Part shown: in pieces, positions 34,350 through 42,384 of the stretch
Numbering within the stretch: position 1 is the first letter of the stretch
Layout of the letters: every line of letters begins with the position of its first letter
From: Alphaproteobacteria bacterium
Lineage (GTDB): Bacteria > Pseudomonadota > Alphaproteobacteria > Rhizobiales > Xanthobacteraceae
Direction: 5' to 3'
Length of the DNA: 64,000 nt
Assembly: GCA_005884685.1 (NCBI GenBank)
Contig: VBAH01000017.1
Coordinates: forward strand, 62,001-126,000
The notes under the pieces: model-generated
Database searches by the model: none
Told to the model about the DNA's origin: nothing
Seen by the model: the letters and a program-made list of their open reading frames with translations, nothing else
Program-made: the position numbers and the translations under genes

Positions 34350-35441
34350 GTGCCCGCCCAGATTGCGATTCTCGACGACGACCATGTCATTCGTCTCACG
34401 CGCTATGCCATCTCCGGGCCCGGCGAGATCACCACCGATTGGGCACGCGAATTCTTCATGCCCGAGGACGTCGACCCGACGCGCGTGCTCGCCTTGGGCG
34501 ACGGCCTGCATGCGGGCGACGGCGTCTCGCTGATTCCGATGGCGGCCAAGGTCGACCTGCGCAAGGGCAGCGACGCGGCGGTCCTGATCTTCCGGCGCGG
34601 CAGCATCGATGCCGCGCTGATGGAGGCGAGCCCCAAGCTCAAGCTGATCCAGCGCATCGGCGCCCGCGCCGACGCGATCGATCTCGCGGCCGCGGCGAAG
34701 CGCAACATCGCGGTCTCGTGCGTGCCGCGCGCGACGCTGCAGCTCACCGCCGAGCACGCGATCCTGCTGATGCTGGCGCTCGGCAAGAGGCTGCTGCAGG
34801 CCGACGACGCCGTGCGCAAGGACCGCTGGGACCGCGCGCGCGTGCGCCCCGACCACAACGTCGCCTACAACTGGGCCGGCGTCGCGGACATGCGCGGGCT
34901 GTTCGGCACGACGGTCGGCATCATCGGGCTGGGCGAGGTCGGCGCGCTCGCGGCGGGGATGGCCCGCGCCTTCGGCACGCGCGTGCTCTATTGCAACCGC
35001 AACCGGCTGCCGCGCGCGCAGGAGGCAAAGCTCGGCGTCGAATATGCGCCGATCGACCGGCTCCTGGCCGAATCCGATTTCGTCTCGCTGCACGCGACCA
35101 ACATTCCGGAGAACCGCGGACTGATCGGCGCGGAGACCTTCGCGAAGATGAAATCCACCGCCTACTTCATCAACACGGCGCGTGGCCCGATCGTCGACGA
35201 GGACGCGCTGTACGATGCGCTCACCACGGGCACGATCGCGGGCGCCGGCCTCGACGTGCACACGATCGAACCGCGCCCGCAGCCGGACAGGCTCGCCACC
35301 CTGCGCAACGTGATCCTCACCCCGCACATCGCGGGCGGCTCGCGCCAGGGCGTGCTCGATGAGATCGCGGTGATCCTGGGCAACGCGCGCGCGGTGCTTG
35401 CCGGCCGGCCGATCCGGTATCAAGTTACGGCATCCGTCTAG
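34350..35441 (+). CDS. D-2-hydroxyacid dehydrogenase family protein
   Basis: 363 aa from a GTG start with AGGTG 7 nt upstream. The Rossmann motif GIIGLGEVG is near residue 190; catalytic residues are in NTARGPIVDEDAL (Arg), LDVHTIEP (Glu) and TPHIAGGS (His). It interconverts a 2-ketoacid and a D-2-hydroxyacid with NAD(P)H. The extended N-terminal ~60 residues are not typical of glyoxylate reductases. It is followed 11 bp later by the flavin monooxygenase gene. Confidence 0.9.
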   Translation: MPAQIAILDDDHVIRLTRYAISGPGEITTDWAREFFMPEDVDPTRVLALGDGLHAGDGVSLIPMAAKVDLRKGSDAAVLIFRRGSIDAALMEASPKLKLIQRIGARADAIDLAAAAKRNIAVSCVPRATLQLTAEHAILLMLALGKRLLQADDAVRKDRWDRARVRPDHNVAYNWAGVADMRGLFGTTVGIIGLGEVGALAAGMARAFGTRVLYCNRNRLPRAQEAKLGVEYAPIDRLLAESDFVSLHATNIPENRGLIGAETFAKMKSTAYFINTARGPIVDEDALYDALTTGTIAGAGLDVHTIEPRPQPDRLATLRNVILTPHIAGGSRQGVLDEIAVILGNARAVLAGRPIRYQVTASV

Positions 35442-35452
35442 GGGAGCGGCCG

Positions 35453-37207
35453 ATGCTGGATCGAACCGAAGACCTCGCGGCAGTCGTGGAGGACTGGCTC
35501 GCGCAGTTCGAACGCGCGCTGGCGCAGCCGCGCGCGCCGCTGGAAGACCTGTTTCATGCCGCGGGGTACTGGCGCGACGTGCTGGCGCTCACGTGGGACA
35601 TCCGGACCATCAAGGGCGCGGAGGCGATTGCTGCCGGGATGCGCGCAGGCAGCGCGGCCGGCGCGGCGAATTTCAAGCTCGACCGCGAGCGCACGGCGCC
35701 CCGGCGCGTCGCCCGCGCCGGCACGTCCGCGATCGAAGCGTTCTTCCGCTTCGAGACCGCGCAAGGGCGCGGCAGCGGCGTCGTGCGGCTTATGCCTGAT
35801 CCGGGCGACAGATGCCCCAAGGCATGGACGCTGCTCACCGCGCTCGACGAGATCAGGGGACACGCGGAAAGGACCGGCAAGGCGCGGCCGAAGGGCGAGT
35901 CCTACTCGCGCGATTTCCGCGGACCGAACTGGCTCGACCTGCGCAAATCAGCCGCCGCCTACGCGGACCGCGACCCGGCCGTGCTGGTGGTCGGCGGCGG
36001 GCAGGCCGGGCTGTCGATCGCGGCGCGCCTCACACAGCTCGGCATCGACACGCTGATCGTCGACCGCGAGGCGCGCGTCGGCGACAACTGGCGCAAGCGC
36101 TACCACGCGCTCACTCTGCACAACCAGGTGCACGTCAATCACCTGCCCTACATGCCGTTCCCGCCGAACTGGCCGACCTACATTCCGAAGGACAAGCTCG
36201 CCGCCTGGTTCGAGGCCTATGTGGAGGCGATGGAGCTCAACTACTGGACCGGCACCGAATTCGAGCACGGCGCGTATGACGCGAACGACGGCCGCTGGTC
36301 CGTCACCCTGAAGCGCAACGGCACGACGCGCACGTTGCACCCGCGCCACGTCGTGATGGCGACCGGCGTCAGCGGCATCCCGAGCATTCCCGATATTGCG
36401 GGCCTGCGCAATTTCGCCGGCACGGTGCTGCATTCGAGCCAATACGACGACGGCGAGGCGTGGAAGGGCAGGCGCGCGCTGGTCATCGGCACCGGCAACA
36501 GCGGCCACGACATCGCGCAGGACCTGCACGCGAGCGGCGCGCACGTCACGCTGGTGCAGCGCAGCCCCACGCTGGTCACCAACATCGAGCCGAGCGCACA
36601 GCTCGCCTACGCGCTCTACGACGAAGCGCCGCTCGACGACTGCGACCTGATCGCGACCTCGATGCCATTCCCGCTGGTGCGAACGAGTCACATCCAGCTC
36701 ACCGAGCGGAGCAAGCAGCTCGACAAGGCGATTCTCGACGGCCTCACCCGCGTCGGCTTCAAGCTCGACTACGGCGAGGACGGCTCGGGCTGGCAGTTCA
36801 AGTATCTCACCCGCGGCGGCGGCTATTACTTCAATGTCGGCTGTTCCGATCTGGTGGCGCAAGGCGAGATCGGCCTCGCGCAGTTCGCCGACATCGCGGA
36901 GTTCGTTCCTGACGGCGCGCACCTGCGCTCGGGCGACGTGCTCGCCGCCGACCTGGTCGTGCTGGCGACCGGCTACAAGGGCCAGGAGCATCTGGTGCGC
37001 AAGCTGTTCGGCGACGAGGTCGCGGCGCGCGTCGGGCCGATCTGGGGCTTCGGCGACGGCGACGAGCTGCGCAACATGTACGTGCGCACCGCGCAGCACG
37101 GCCTCTGGTTCATCGCCGGCAGCCTCGCGCAGTGCCGCATCTATTCGAAGTATCTCGGCCTGCAGATCAAGGCCTGCGAGATCGGAATGCTGCCAGCCTC
37201 ATCCTGA
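35453..37207 (+). CDS. Flavin-containing monooxygenase-like NAD(P)/FAD oxidoreductase with N-terminal NTF2-like domain
   Basis: 584 aa. Residues ~1-140 look like an NTF2/SnoaL-type domain. The FAD motif GGGQAG is near 181-186, the FMO/BVMO-type fingerprint FAGTVLHSSQY near 321-331, and the NADP motif GTGNSG near 346-351. It oxygenates a small substrate with O2 and NADPH. GGGGAG precedes the ATG. The stop codon lies inside the left arm of a family A palindrome, so the last two or three residues are repeat-encoded. Confidence 0.9.
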   Translation: MLDRTEDLAAVVEDWLAQFERALAQPRAPLEDLFHAAGYWRDVLALTWDIRTIKGAEAIAAGMRAGSAAGAANFKLDRERTAPRRVARAGTSAIEAFFRFETAQGRGSGVVRLMPDPGDRCPKAWTLLTALDEIRGHAERTGKARPKGESYSRDFRGPNWLDLRKSAAAYADRDPAVLVVGGGQAGLSIAARLTQLGIDTLIVDREARVGDNWRKRYHALTLHNQVHVNHLPYMPFPPNWPTYIPKDKLAAWFEAYVEAMELNYWTGTEFEHGAYDANDGRWSVTLKRNGTTRTLHPRHVVMATGVSGIPSIPDIAGLRNFAGTVLHSSQYDDGEAWKGRRALVIGTGNSGHDIAQDLHASGAHVTLVQRSPTLVTNIEPSAQLAYALYDEAPLDDCDLIATSMPFPLVRTSHIQLTERSKQLDKAILDGLTRVGFKLDYGEDGSGWQFKYLTRGGGYYFNVGCSDLVAQGEIGLAQFADIAEFVPDGAHLRSGDVLAADLVVLATGYKGQEHLVRKLFGDEVAARVGPIWGFGDGDELRNMYVRTAQHGLWFIAGSLAQCRIYSKYLGLQIKACEIGMLPASS

Positions 37208-37342
37208 GGGAGGCCGCCAACGGGCCCGCGCAAGCGCGGCCCGATGACAGGCTCCGCGGCCGTCTCGAAGGATGGCCATAGATACCGAGCTTGCGGCCAT
37301 GGTTCGAGACGCGTCGCTAACGCGACGCTCCTCACCATGAGG
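37198..37342. repeat. Intergenic palindrome, family A with inserted module
   Basis: Outer arms CCTCATCCTGAGG and CCTCACCATGAGG, and inner GTCTCGAAGGATGG opposite CCATGGTTCGAGAC. A 48-bp module at 37213-37260 is present in the left arm only. It sits between convergent genes and abuts both stop codons. Confidence 0.88.
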
Positions 37343-38761
37343 TCAACTCCGCGGCTGTACCGGCGGCTGCGCGTCCGCGGGCAGCGGGCAGGCGTACGGT
37401 ACCGCCTCGGTGCGCGCCTTGTGATCGGCCTTGGCGCGCGCGATCAGCGCCGGATCGCCGAGCGCATCGACCGCCAGCCCCGCCATCACCTTGGCGGCGT
37501 TGACCATGCCCTTCTTGGCTTGCCCCGATTTGCCCTGCGCGGTGATCTGCCACGAATGGCCGGGCGTGCCGATCGCCACCGTCGCGCAGCGCGCCTGCAC
37601 CGTCGGCACCACCCAGCTCACGTCGCCGACGTCGGTCGAGCCGATCATCGGCGCGCCCCTGGTGCCGTACGGCACCACGAAGTCGCACAACGGCGTGTCC
37701 TTCTTCACCGGCATCGCGACCCGTGCGAACGACGAGGCGATGTCCTCCGCCGACAGCGTTGCCTGAATCTCGGCGGCGTATTTGCGGTCCGCCGCATCGA
37801 ACGGCGGCGGCCCGAGCCGTTCGAGCTGGCTCTGCATGGCTTTCTCCAGCGGCGTGTTGGCGAGCAGGTTCGAGACCGCGCTCCAGACCTTCACCTCCAC
37901 CCTGGTCTCGGTCATCAGCGCAGCGCCGTCCGCGACCTTGCGCACGCGCTCGACCAGCGCATTCATGCCCTGAACGTCGCGCGCGCGGATCGAGTAGCGC
38001 ACTTTCGCGAAGGCCTGCACGACGTTCGGCGCGACACCGCCCGCATCGAGCACCGCATAATGAATGCGCGCGTCCGACGGCATGTGCTCGCGCATGTAGT
38101 TGACGCCGACGCTCATCAGTTCGACCGCGTCGAGCGCGCTGCGCCCGAGATGCGGCGAAGCGGCCGCATGCGAGGCGCGGCCGCGGAACGAATAATCGAT
38201 GCGCGCGCCCGCCAGGCTCATCGCGTCGTCGACCCGGTTCATCGCGCCCGGATGCCAGGTAATCGCGATGTCGACGTCGTCGAAGCAGCCGGCGCGCACC
38301 ATGAAGGTCTTCGCGGCGCCGCCTTCCTCGGCCGGGCAGCCGTAATAGCGCACGCGGCCCTTCACGCCGGCCTCGGAGAGGTAATTCTTGACCGCGGTCG
38401 CGGCGAGCAGCGCCGCCGAGCCGAGCAGGTTGTGCCCGCAGCCGTGCCCGTTCCCGCCGCGCTCGACTTCTTTCGGCTCCGCGATGCCGGCGACCTGGGA
38501 GAGTCCCGGCAGCGCATCGTATTCTCCCAAGATGGCGATCACCGGCCCGCCATCGCCCGCCTCGCCCATCACCGCGGTCGGAATACCGGCGACATTCTCG
38601 GTGATGCGGAAGCCTTCTTGCTCCAGCATGCGCTTGTGCTCGGCCACCGAGCGGAATTCTCCGTAGCAAAGCTCGGGCATGCCCCACACGCGATCCGACA
38701 GCGCCTCGTAATCCTCCTTGCGGGCGTCGACGAGCTGCCAGATCTTTTCCGAGTTTTGCAC
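37343..38761 (-). CDS. M20 family amidohydrolase, AbgB-like
   Basis: About 472 aa from a GTG at 38761 with AAGGGGA 7 nt upstream; the longer open frame runs through a repeat. Metal-site motifs are GEYDALPG and NGHGCGHNLLG, CPAEEGG (Glu-Glu), and TWHPGAMN. Similarity to the p-aminobenzoyl-glutamate hydrolase B subunit runs end to end, including GSTDVGDVSW and the C-terminal EAVPYACPLP. It cleaves an aminoacyl or aryl amide in the cytoplasm. No AbgA or AbgT homologue is nearby, so the substrate is open. Confidence 0.9.
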   Translation of the reverse strand: MQNSEKIWQLVDARKEDYEALSDRVWGMPELCYGEFRSVAEHKRMLEQEGFRITENVAGIPTAVMGEAGDGGPVIAILGEYDALPGLSQVAGIAEPKEVERGGNGHGCGHNLLGSAALLAATAVKNYLSEAGVKGRVRYYGCPAEEGGAAKTFMVRAGCFDDVDIAITWHPGAMNRVDDAMSLAGARIDYSFRGRASHAAASPHLGRSALDAVELMSVGVNYMREHMPSDARIHYAVLDAGGVAPNVVQAFAKVRYSIRARDVQGMNALVERVRKVADGAALMTETRVEVKVWSAVSNLLANTPLEKAMQSQLERLGPPPFDAADRKYAAEIQATLSAEDIASSFARVAMPVKKDTPLCDFVVPYGTRGAPMIGSTDVGDVSWVVPTVQARCATVAIGTPGHSWQITAQGKSGQAKKGMVNAAKVMAGLAVDALGDPALIARAKADHKARTEAVPYACPLPADAQPPVQPRS

Positions 38762-38790
38762 GTGCCGTCCCCTTCTCGTGGAAACCTCTC

Positions 38791-38822
38791 GTAGCCCGGC
38801 TTGAGCGGCAGCGAAAGCCGGC
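38791..38822. repeat. Short palindrome, family F
   Basis: GTAGCCCGGCTTGAGCGG facing GCGAAAGCCGGC, just upstream of the amidohydrolase start. It is why the open frame extends past the true GTG start. Confidence 0.7.
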
Positions 38823-38911
38823 ATGCGCGCCGGGCACCGTCGCGGATTCGCCGCGCTCAATGTTTCCCTGGAGTTTTTTTCCGGCGTGACGGAGCTGTCA
38901 ACGAAGGCGGC

Positions 38912-39088
38912 CTAGGCTTTATCCTCGAGCAGCTTGCCGGACGCCGGATTGACCAGATGGACGCCGCCACAGCCCGCGCAATCGAATGCTTCGTAAGTCG
39001 AGCCGCTGTGTTTGAAGGGCCTGTCGGGGAGCCCTGCCCGAACCTGCGCGCCGGTAACGGGGCAGCGGAAAAGCACGAACTCGGCCAT
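38912..39088 (-). CDS. Small Cys-motif (zinc-ribbon-like) protein, 58 aa
   Basis: Starts MAEFVLFRCPVTGAQV, continues to YEAFDCAGCGGVHLVNP and ends GKLLEDKA. The arrangement of one CP-T-G knuckle and one C-x-x-C knuckle suggests a treble-clef or zinc-ribbon fold. GAGGG lies close upstream of the ATG. No signal or membrane segment. Function unknown; similar tiny proteins occur in Bradyrhizobium-like genomes as far as I recall. Confidence 0.65.
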   Translation of the reverse strand: MAEFVLFRCPVTGAQVRAGLPDRPFKHSGSTYEAFDCAGCGGVHLVNPASGKLLEDKA

Positions 39089-39249
39089 ATCCCTCGCTAA
39101 CGTGATCGGAGCCGGCCCGCATCCGTAAAATTACGCGAACATGACAGTCATCGGCTGATCACATGGCTGCCGGAGATGCGCCGGCCGTGCAACGGCGGCG
39201 GGCGCGCGCGCCTTGCGCGTTTCGGTGCGCCACCAAGGCGTCGAGCAAG

Positions 39250-39333
39250 TCAAACGAACAACAGTGAAATCAGCGCCATGGCCGCCAGCGCAATCGACAA
39301 CGCCCACACGGAAAAAAATGTCCAGTTCAACAT
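39250..39333 (-). CDS. Tiny membrane protein, 27 aa
   Basis: Starts MLNWTFFSVWALSI and ends ALISLLFV, i.e. one transmembrane helix covering nearly the whole peptide. GGAGGGG stands 8 nt upstream of the ATG, an ideal ribosome site. It is divergent from the histidine kinase gene. No function known. Confidence 0.55.
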   Translation of the reverse strand: MLNWTFFSVWALSIALAAMALISLLFV

Positions 39334-39646
39334 GGCAAGACCCCTCCGACGATCTTTGTTCAATTTCCGGTGCGAGGAAGCGTTCCGGTCGCGGCGACAA
39401 AACACCGAGTCGGCGCTTCCTGTCATCCGCCCAAAGTCCTAGCACCGACGGATAGGTGACCGACACGAAGGTATAGCTCGACGCGGATGACGCCGCATTG
39501 GCCCGCGGAATTCTCCGTCGCGGCGCCGCAATCTTTCTCGGGTCAATTATACGCTCGGATACCTGCACCTGCGTCAAACGGCGCTAATCTGATGCTCCCG
39601 CGATTGCTGGCTGCTCGCGCTGACCTACGTGAGCCGCCACTCGACT
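39334..39646. other. Non-coding divergent gap (313 bp)
   Basis: Lies between the 27-aa peptide gene (minus) and the kinase gene (plus). It presumably holds both promoters. No convincing ORF, repeat or hairpin was seen. Confidence 0.5.
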
Positions 39647-41644
39647 ATGGCCAGCTTGATGAGAGGGCTCCGCGCCTCGCTGACGATCCATATCGCAGTG
39701 GCGATTGCGATCGGCGGTGTCTTGCAGGTCTCGCCCGCGAGATCGCAAGCGGCGATGGAGGCTCCACGCCGGGTGCTGCTCTTTCATTCGTTCGGGCAAA
39801 ATTTTTCACCTTGGAATGCGATCGCCGCGGGATTTCGCCATGCGCTCATCAAGCAATCGCCTTACCGGATCGAGTTTCATGATGCTTCACTGGCGATGGG
39901 GCGGTTTCAACCGCCTGAAGACCAGCGCCCGTTCGTCGACTATCTGCGCGCTCTGTTTGCCGGGCGCGATCTCGACCTCGTTGTCGCAATGGGCGCGCCC
40001 GCTGCCCGCTTCTTCCTCCTGGACACCCGGTCAGAACTTTTTCCTGCGATACCGCTCCTGATTGCGGGCGCGAGCGAGGGGGCCCTCCGCGACAGCCCGT
40101 CCGGCATAAACGACACGATCGTGGGGGCAGACTTCGATCAGGCGTTGCCGCTGGACGCCATTCTGCAGGTGCTGCCGGACACCGCCACGATCGCGGTGGT
40201 GCATGGCAGTTCGCGGGTGGAGAAGTTCTGGGTGCAGAACTACCGCGCGGCCGTTCAGCGGCTCACCGGCCGCGTGACGTTCGAGTGGCTCAATGCGTTG
40301 ACACTGGAGGATCTGCTGGAGCGCGTTGCGCGGTTGCCGCCGCACTCTGCGATCTATTTCACGACATTCCACGTCGATGAAGACGGCGTTCCGCAGGACA
40401 GCGATCGCGTATTCGATCAGCTTCATAAAATCGCCAAGGCGCCCATCTTCAGCTTCAACGACACCATGTTCGGGCATGGTATCGTCGGCGGGCCCATGCT
40501 TTCGGCACAGGAGCTTGCGAACCGCACAGCGGCGGTCGCCGTTCGGCTCCTCAATGGCGAGACCGCCGGCAGCATCAAGACTCCGGCAGTCGGGCTGAGC
40601 TCGCCGATTTACGACTGGGGCGAACTGCAGCGCTGGGGGATCAGCGAGAGCAACCTGCCGCCGGGCAGCACCGTGGAGTTTCGTCAGCCGTCGGCGTGGG
40701 AGCGTTTTCGCCGGGAAATCCTGGCAATGACCGCTGCCCTGGCACTGCTGACGATTCTTCTTGTCTGGTCCCTCGATGAACATCGACGGCGCGGGATTGC
40801 CGAAGCCGAGTCGCGCAAGCGGGCCAATGAGCTGGCGCGGATCAACCGCTTTGCGACCGCCGGCGAATTGACTGCTTCCATCGCTCACGAGATCCGCCAA
40901 CCGCTGGCAGCAATTGCTGCTTTCGGTAGCGCAGGTCTCAATTGGATCAAGGGAGACAAGCCCAATCTCAACGAAGCACGCATGGCGATGGAGAAAGTCG
41001 TCGAAGAGAGCCATCGCGCCGGTGACTTCATCAAGAGCGTTCGGGCGATGTTCAGCAACGAGGAAGAGGTTCAGACGCAGATCGACCTCAACGAACTGGT
41101 AGAACATGTCCTCGGCATCATGGCTGGATCGATAAAACTGAGCGGAGTCGCGCTCGACCTGAAACTGAGCAAAAGTGCCCCACTCGTGATCATGGGCAAT
41201 CCGACTCAGTTGCAGCAGGTCATTTTGAATCTGGTTGTGAACGCCATGGAAGCGATGCGCGGCTCCGCGAGCGGGATCGGCCTGTTGCGCATTGAGACGG
41301 AAGTTCGCTCTCCCGTCGCCGCCATCATAAGGGTTAGCGACTCTGGTCCGACCGTCGACCGGAAGGTTGCCGACAACATGTTCGAGCCGTTCTTCACGAC
41401 CAAGCCAGGCGGAATGGGGATGGGGCTTTCGATTTGCCGAACGATTGTCGAGGCGCACCGCGGCTCGCTTACGGCGACCCCGAGCAAGCCACACGGAATG
41501 GAATTCCTGATCGCGCTGCCCCTTCACCTCGGAGCATCACGGATCGAAAGCGGCACCCCGCGGCGGCGAAGCACCGTGCCCAGGAGCGCCGCCACTCAGA
41601 GCCATCTATCTTCTGTTGCGCATCAGATACACGATCGCACCTAG
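39647..41644 (+). CDS. Sensor histidine kinase with periplasmic ABC-binding-protein-like sensor region
   Basis: About 665 aa. N-terminal signal-anchor (SLTIHIAVAIAIGGVLQV), then a ~310-residue periplasmic domain resembling ABC sugar/amino-acid binding folds (RRVLLFHSFGQNFSPWNAI ... PIFSFNDTMFGHGIVGGPM). A transmembrane helix follows near residues 355-378 (ILAMTAALALLTILLVWSL). H-box HEIRQPLAAIAAFG with the phospho-His near 414, N-box NLVVNAMEAM near 528, and G-box GGMGMGLSIC. It probably senses a ligand outside and phosphorylates a response regulator not present here. Start is uncertain: GTG 39629 or ATG 39659 are alternatives, none with a clear ribosome site. Confidence 0.88.
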   Translation: MASLMRGLRASLTIHIAVAIAIGGVLQVSPARSQAAMEAPRRVLLFHSFGQNFSPWNAIAAGFRHALIKQSPYRIEFHDASLAMGRFQPPEDQRPFVDYLRALFAGRDLDLVVAMGAPAARFFLLDTRSELFPAIPLLIAGASEGALRDSPSGINDTIVGADFDQALPLDAILQVLPDTATIAVVHGSSRVEKFWVQNYRAAVQRLTGRVTFEWLNALTLEDLLERVARLPPHSAIYFTTFHVDEDGVPQDSDRVFDQLHKIAKAPIFSFNDTMFGHGIVGGPMLSAQELANRTAAVAVRLLNGETAGSIKTPAVGLSSPIYDWGELQRWGISESNLPPGSTVEFRQPSAWERFRREILAMTAALALLTILLVWSLDEHRRRGIAEAESRKRANELARINRFATAGELTASIAHEIRQPLAAIAAFGSAGLNWIKGDKPNLNEARMAMEKVVEESHRAGDFIKSVRAMFSNEEEVQTQIDLNELVEHVLGIMAGSIKLSGVALDLKLSKSAPLVIMGNPTQLQQVILNLVVNAMEAMRGSASGIGLLRIETEVRSPVAAIIRVSDSGPTVDRKVADNMFEPFFTTKPGGMGMGLSICRTIVEAHRGSLTATPSKPHGMEFLIALPLHLGASRIESGTPRRRSTVPRSAATQSHLSSVAHQIHDRT

Positions 41645-41692
41645 CGAGATCGCGATCGTCACGACCCAGAACGCGGCCGTCCCCCAGTCCAT
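41606..41692 (-). CDS. Tiny membrane protein, 28 aa
   Basis: Starts MDWGTAAFWVVTIAISL and ends YLMRNRR: one transmembrane helix and a positively charged C-terminus, so the tail is probably cytoplasmic. The purine-rich GGGGGAAGAG site is directly upstream of the ATG. Its 3' end overlaps the end of the kinase gene on the other strand. Function unknown. Confidence 0.55.
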   Translation of the reverse strand: MDWGTAAFWVVTIAISLGAIVYLMRNRR

Positions 41693-41868
41693 CTCTTCCC
41701 CCGCCCCGCGACGTTGCCCATTCGGGTCATTTGGAACTTGGTTACGTCAGCCGGGCGGGCGTGTCACTGCCGCGTCACGATTTGTCCTAGCGTCGTTTTC
41801 GGGTGCACCGCCAAAAGGGTGCTGTCACCCGCGCATTGTGAGAAATATTAAGTTGCGCTCAATTGGAG

Positions 41869-42282
41869 CTACAATTCCTGGTTTGTCGGCGCGTCCGCAA
41901 TGCGCTCCCAGTGCAGCTCGCGGTGCTGCATCACGCCCTGCCACAGCCGCGGCTTCTGCGTCAGCACCATGTGTTCGCCGGTGAAGCGAACGAAACGCTT
42001 CTGATCGCCGCCGACGCGGTCCTTGCTGGCGGACGCATCGACATGGGTCACCAGGTTCTCGCCGTCGTATTCGTAGTTGCCGCAATAAGAATTGTATTCG
42101 CGCACGGTCTCGCCCGGCGGCAATTCGCTGCGCCCGTCGCACAGCACCGACATCATGCGGCCATCCGGATAGAACACCACCAGGCCGCGCGGCTTCGGTC
42201 CATACGGCGGGTGCATCGGCTCGCCCGCATCGTTGCGGGCAAGCGTTTTGACCAGCCGCCAGGTCCCGACGATGTCCTTCAT
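41869..42282 (-). CDS. Lipocalin-like domain protein
   Basis: 137 aa from the ATG at 42282, with AGAGG 5 nt upstream. The sequence IVGTWRLVKT, GLVVFYPDGRMMSVLCDG, and YDGENLVTHVDASASKDRVGGDQKRFVRFTGEHMVLT shows the lipocalin-like beta-barrel family. No signal peptide, so probably cytoplasmic. Ligand unknown. The frame extends upstream only through a family F repeat. Confidence 0.82.
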   Translation of the reverse strand: MKDIVGTWRLVKTLARNDAGEPMHPPYGPKPRGLVVFYPDGRMMSVLCDGRSELPPGETVREYNSYCGNYEYDGENLVTHVDASASKDRVGGDQKRFVRFTGEHMVLTQKPRLWQGVMQHRELHWERIADAPTNQEL

Positions 42283-42296
42283 CACACCTCTTCCGT

Positions 42297-42380
42297 GTAG
42301 CCCGGCTTGAGCGAAGCGTATGCCGGGAGGTCTGCCGAGGATCGGGGCCCCGGGTTTCACTGATACTCAACCCGCGCTAC
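42297..42380. repeat. Intergenic palindrome, family F
   Basis: GTAGCCCGGCTTGAGCGAAG pairs with the distal TGATACTCAACCCGCGCTAC, and inner GGGGCCCCGG. It separates the lipocalin-like and Bug-type genes. Confidence 0.75.
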
Positions 42381-42384
42381 AGCC

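Noticed and set aside
39131-39577. 148-codon minus-strand frame in the kinase upstream gap
   Set aside because: No ribosome site, no domain, and it overlaps the better supported 27-aa peptide in another frame.
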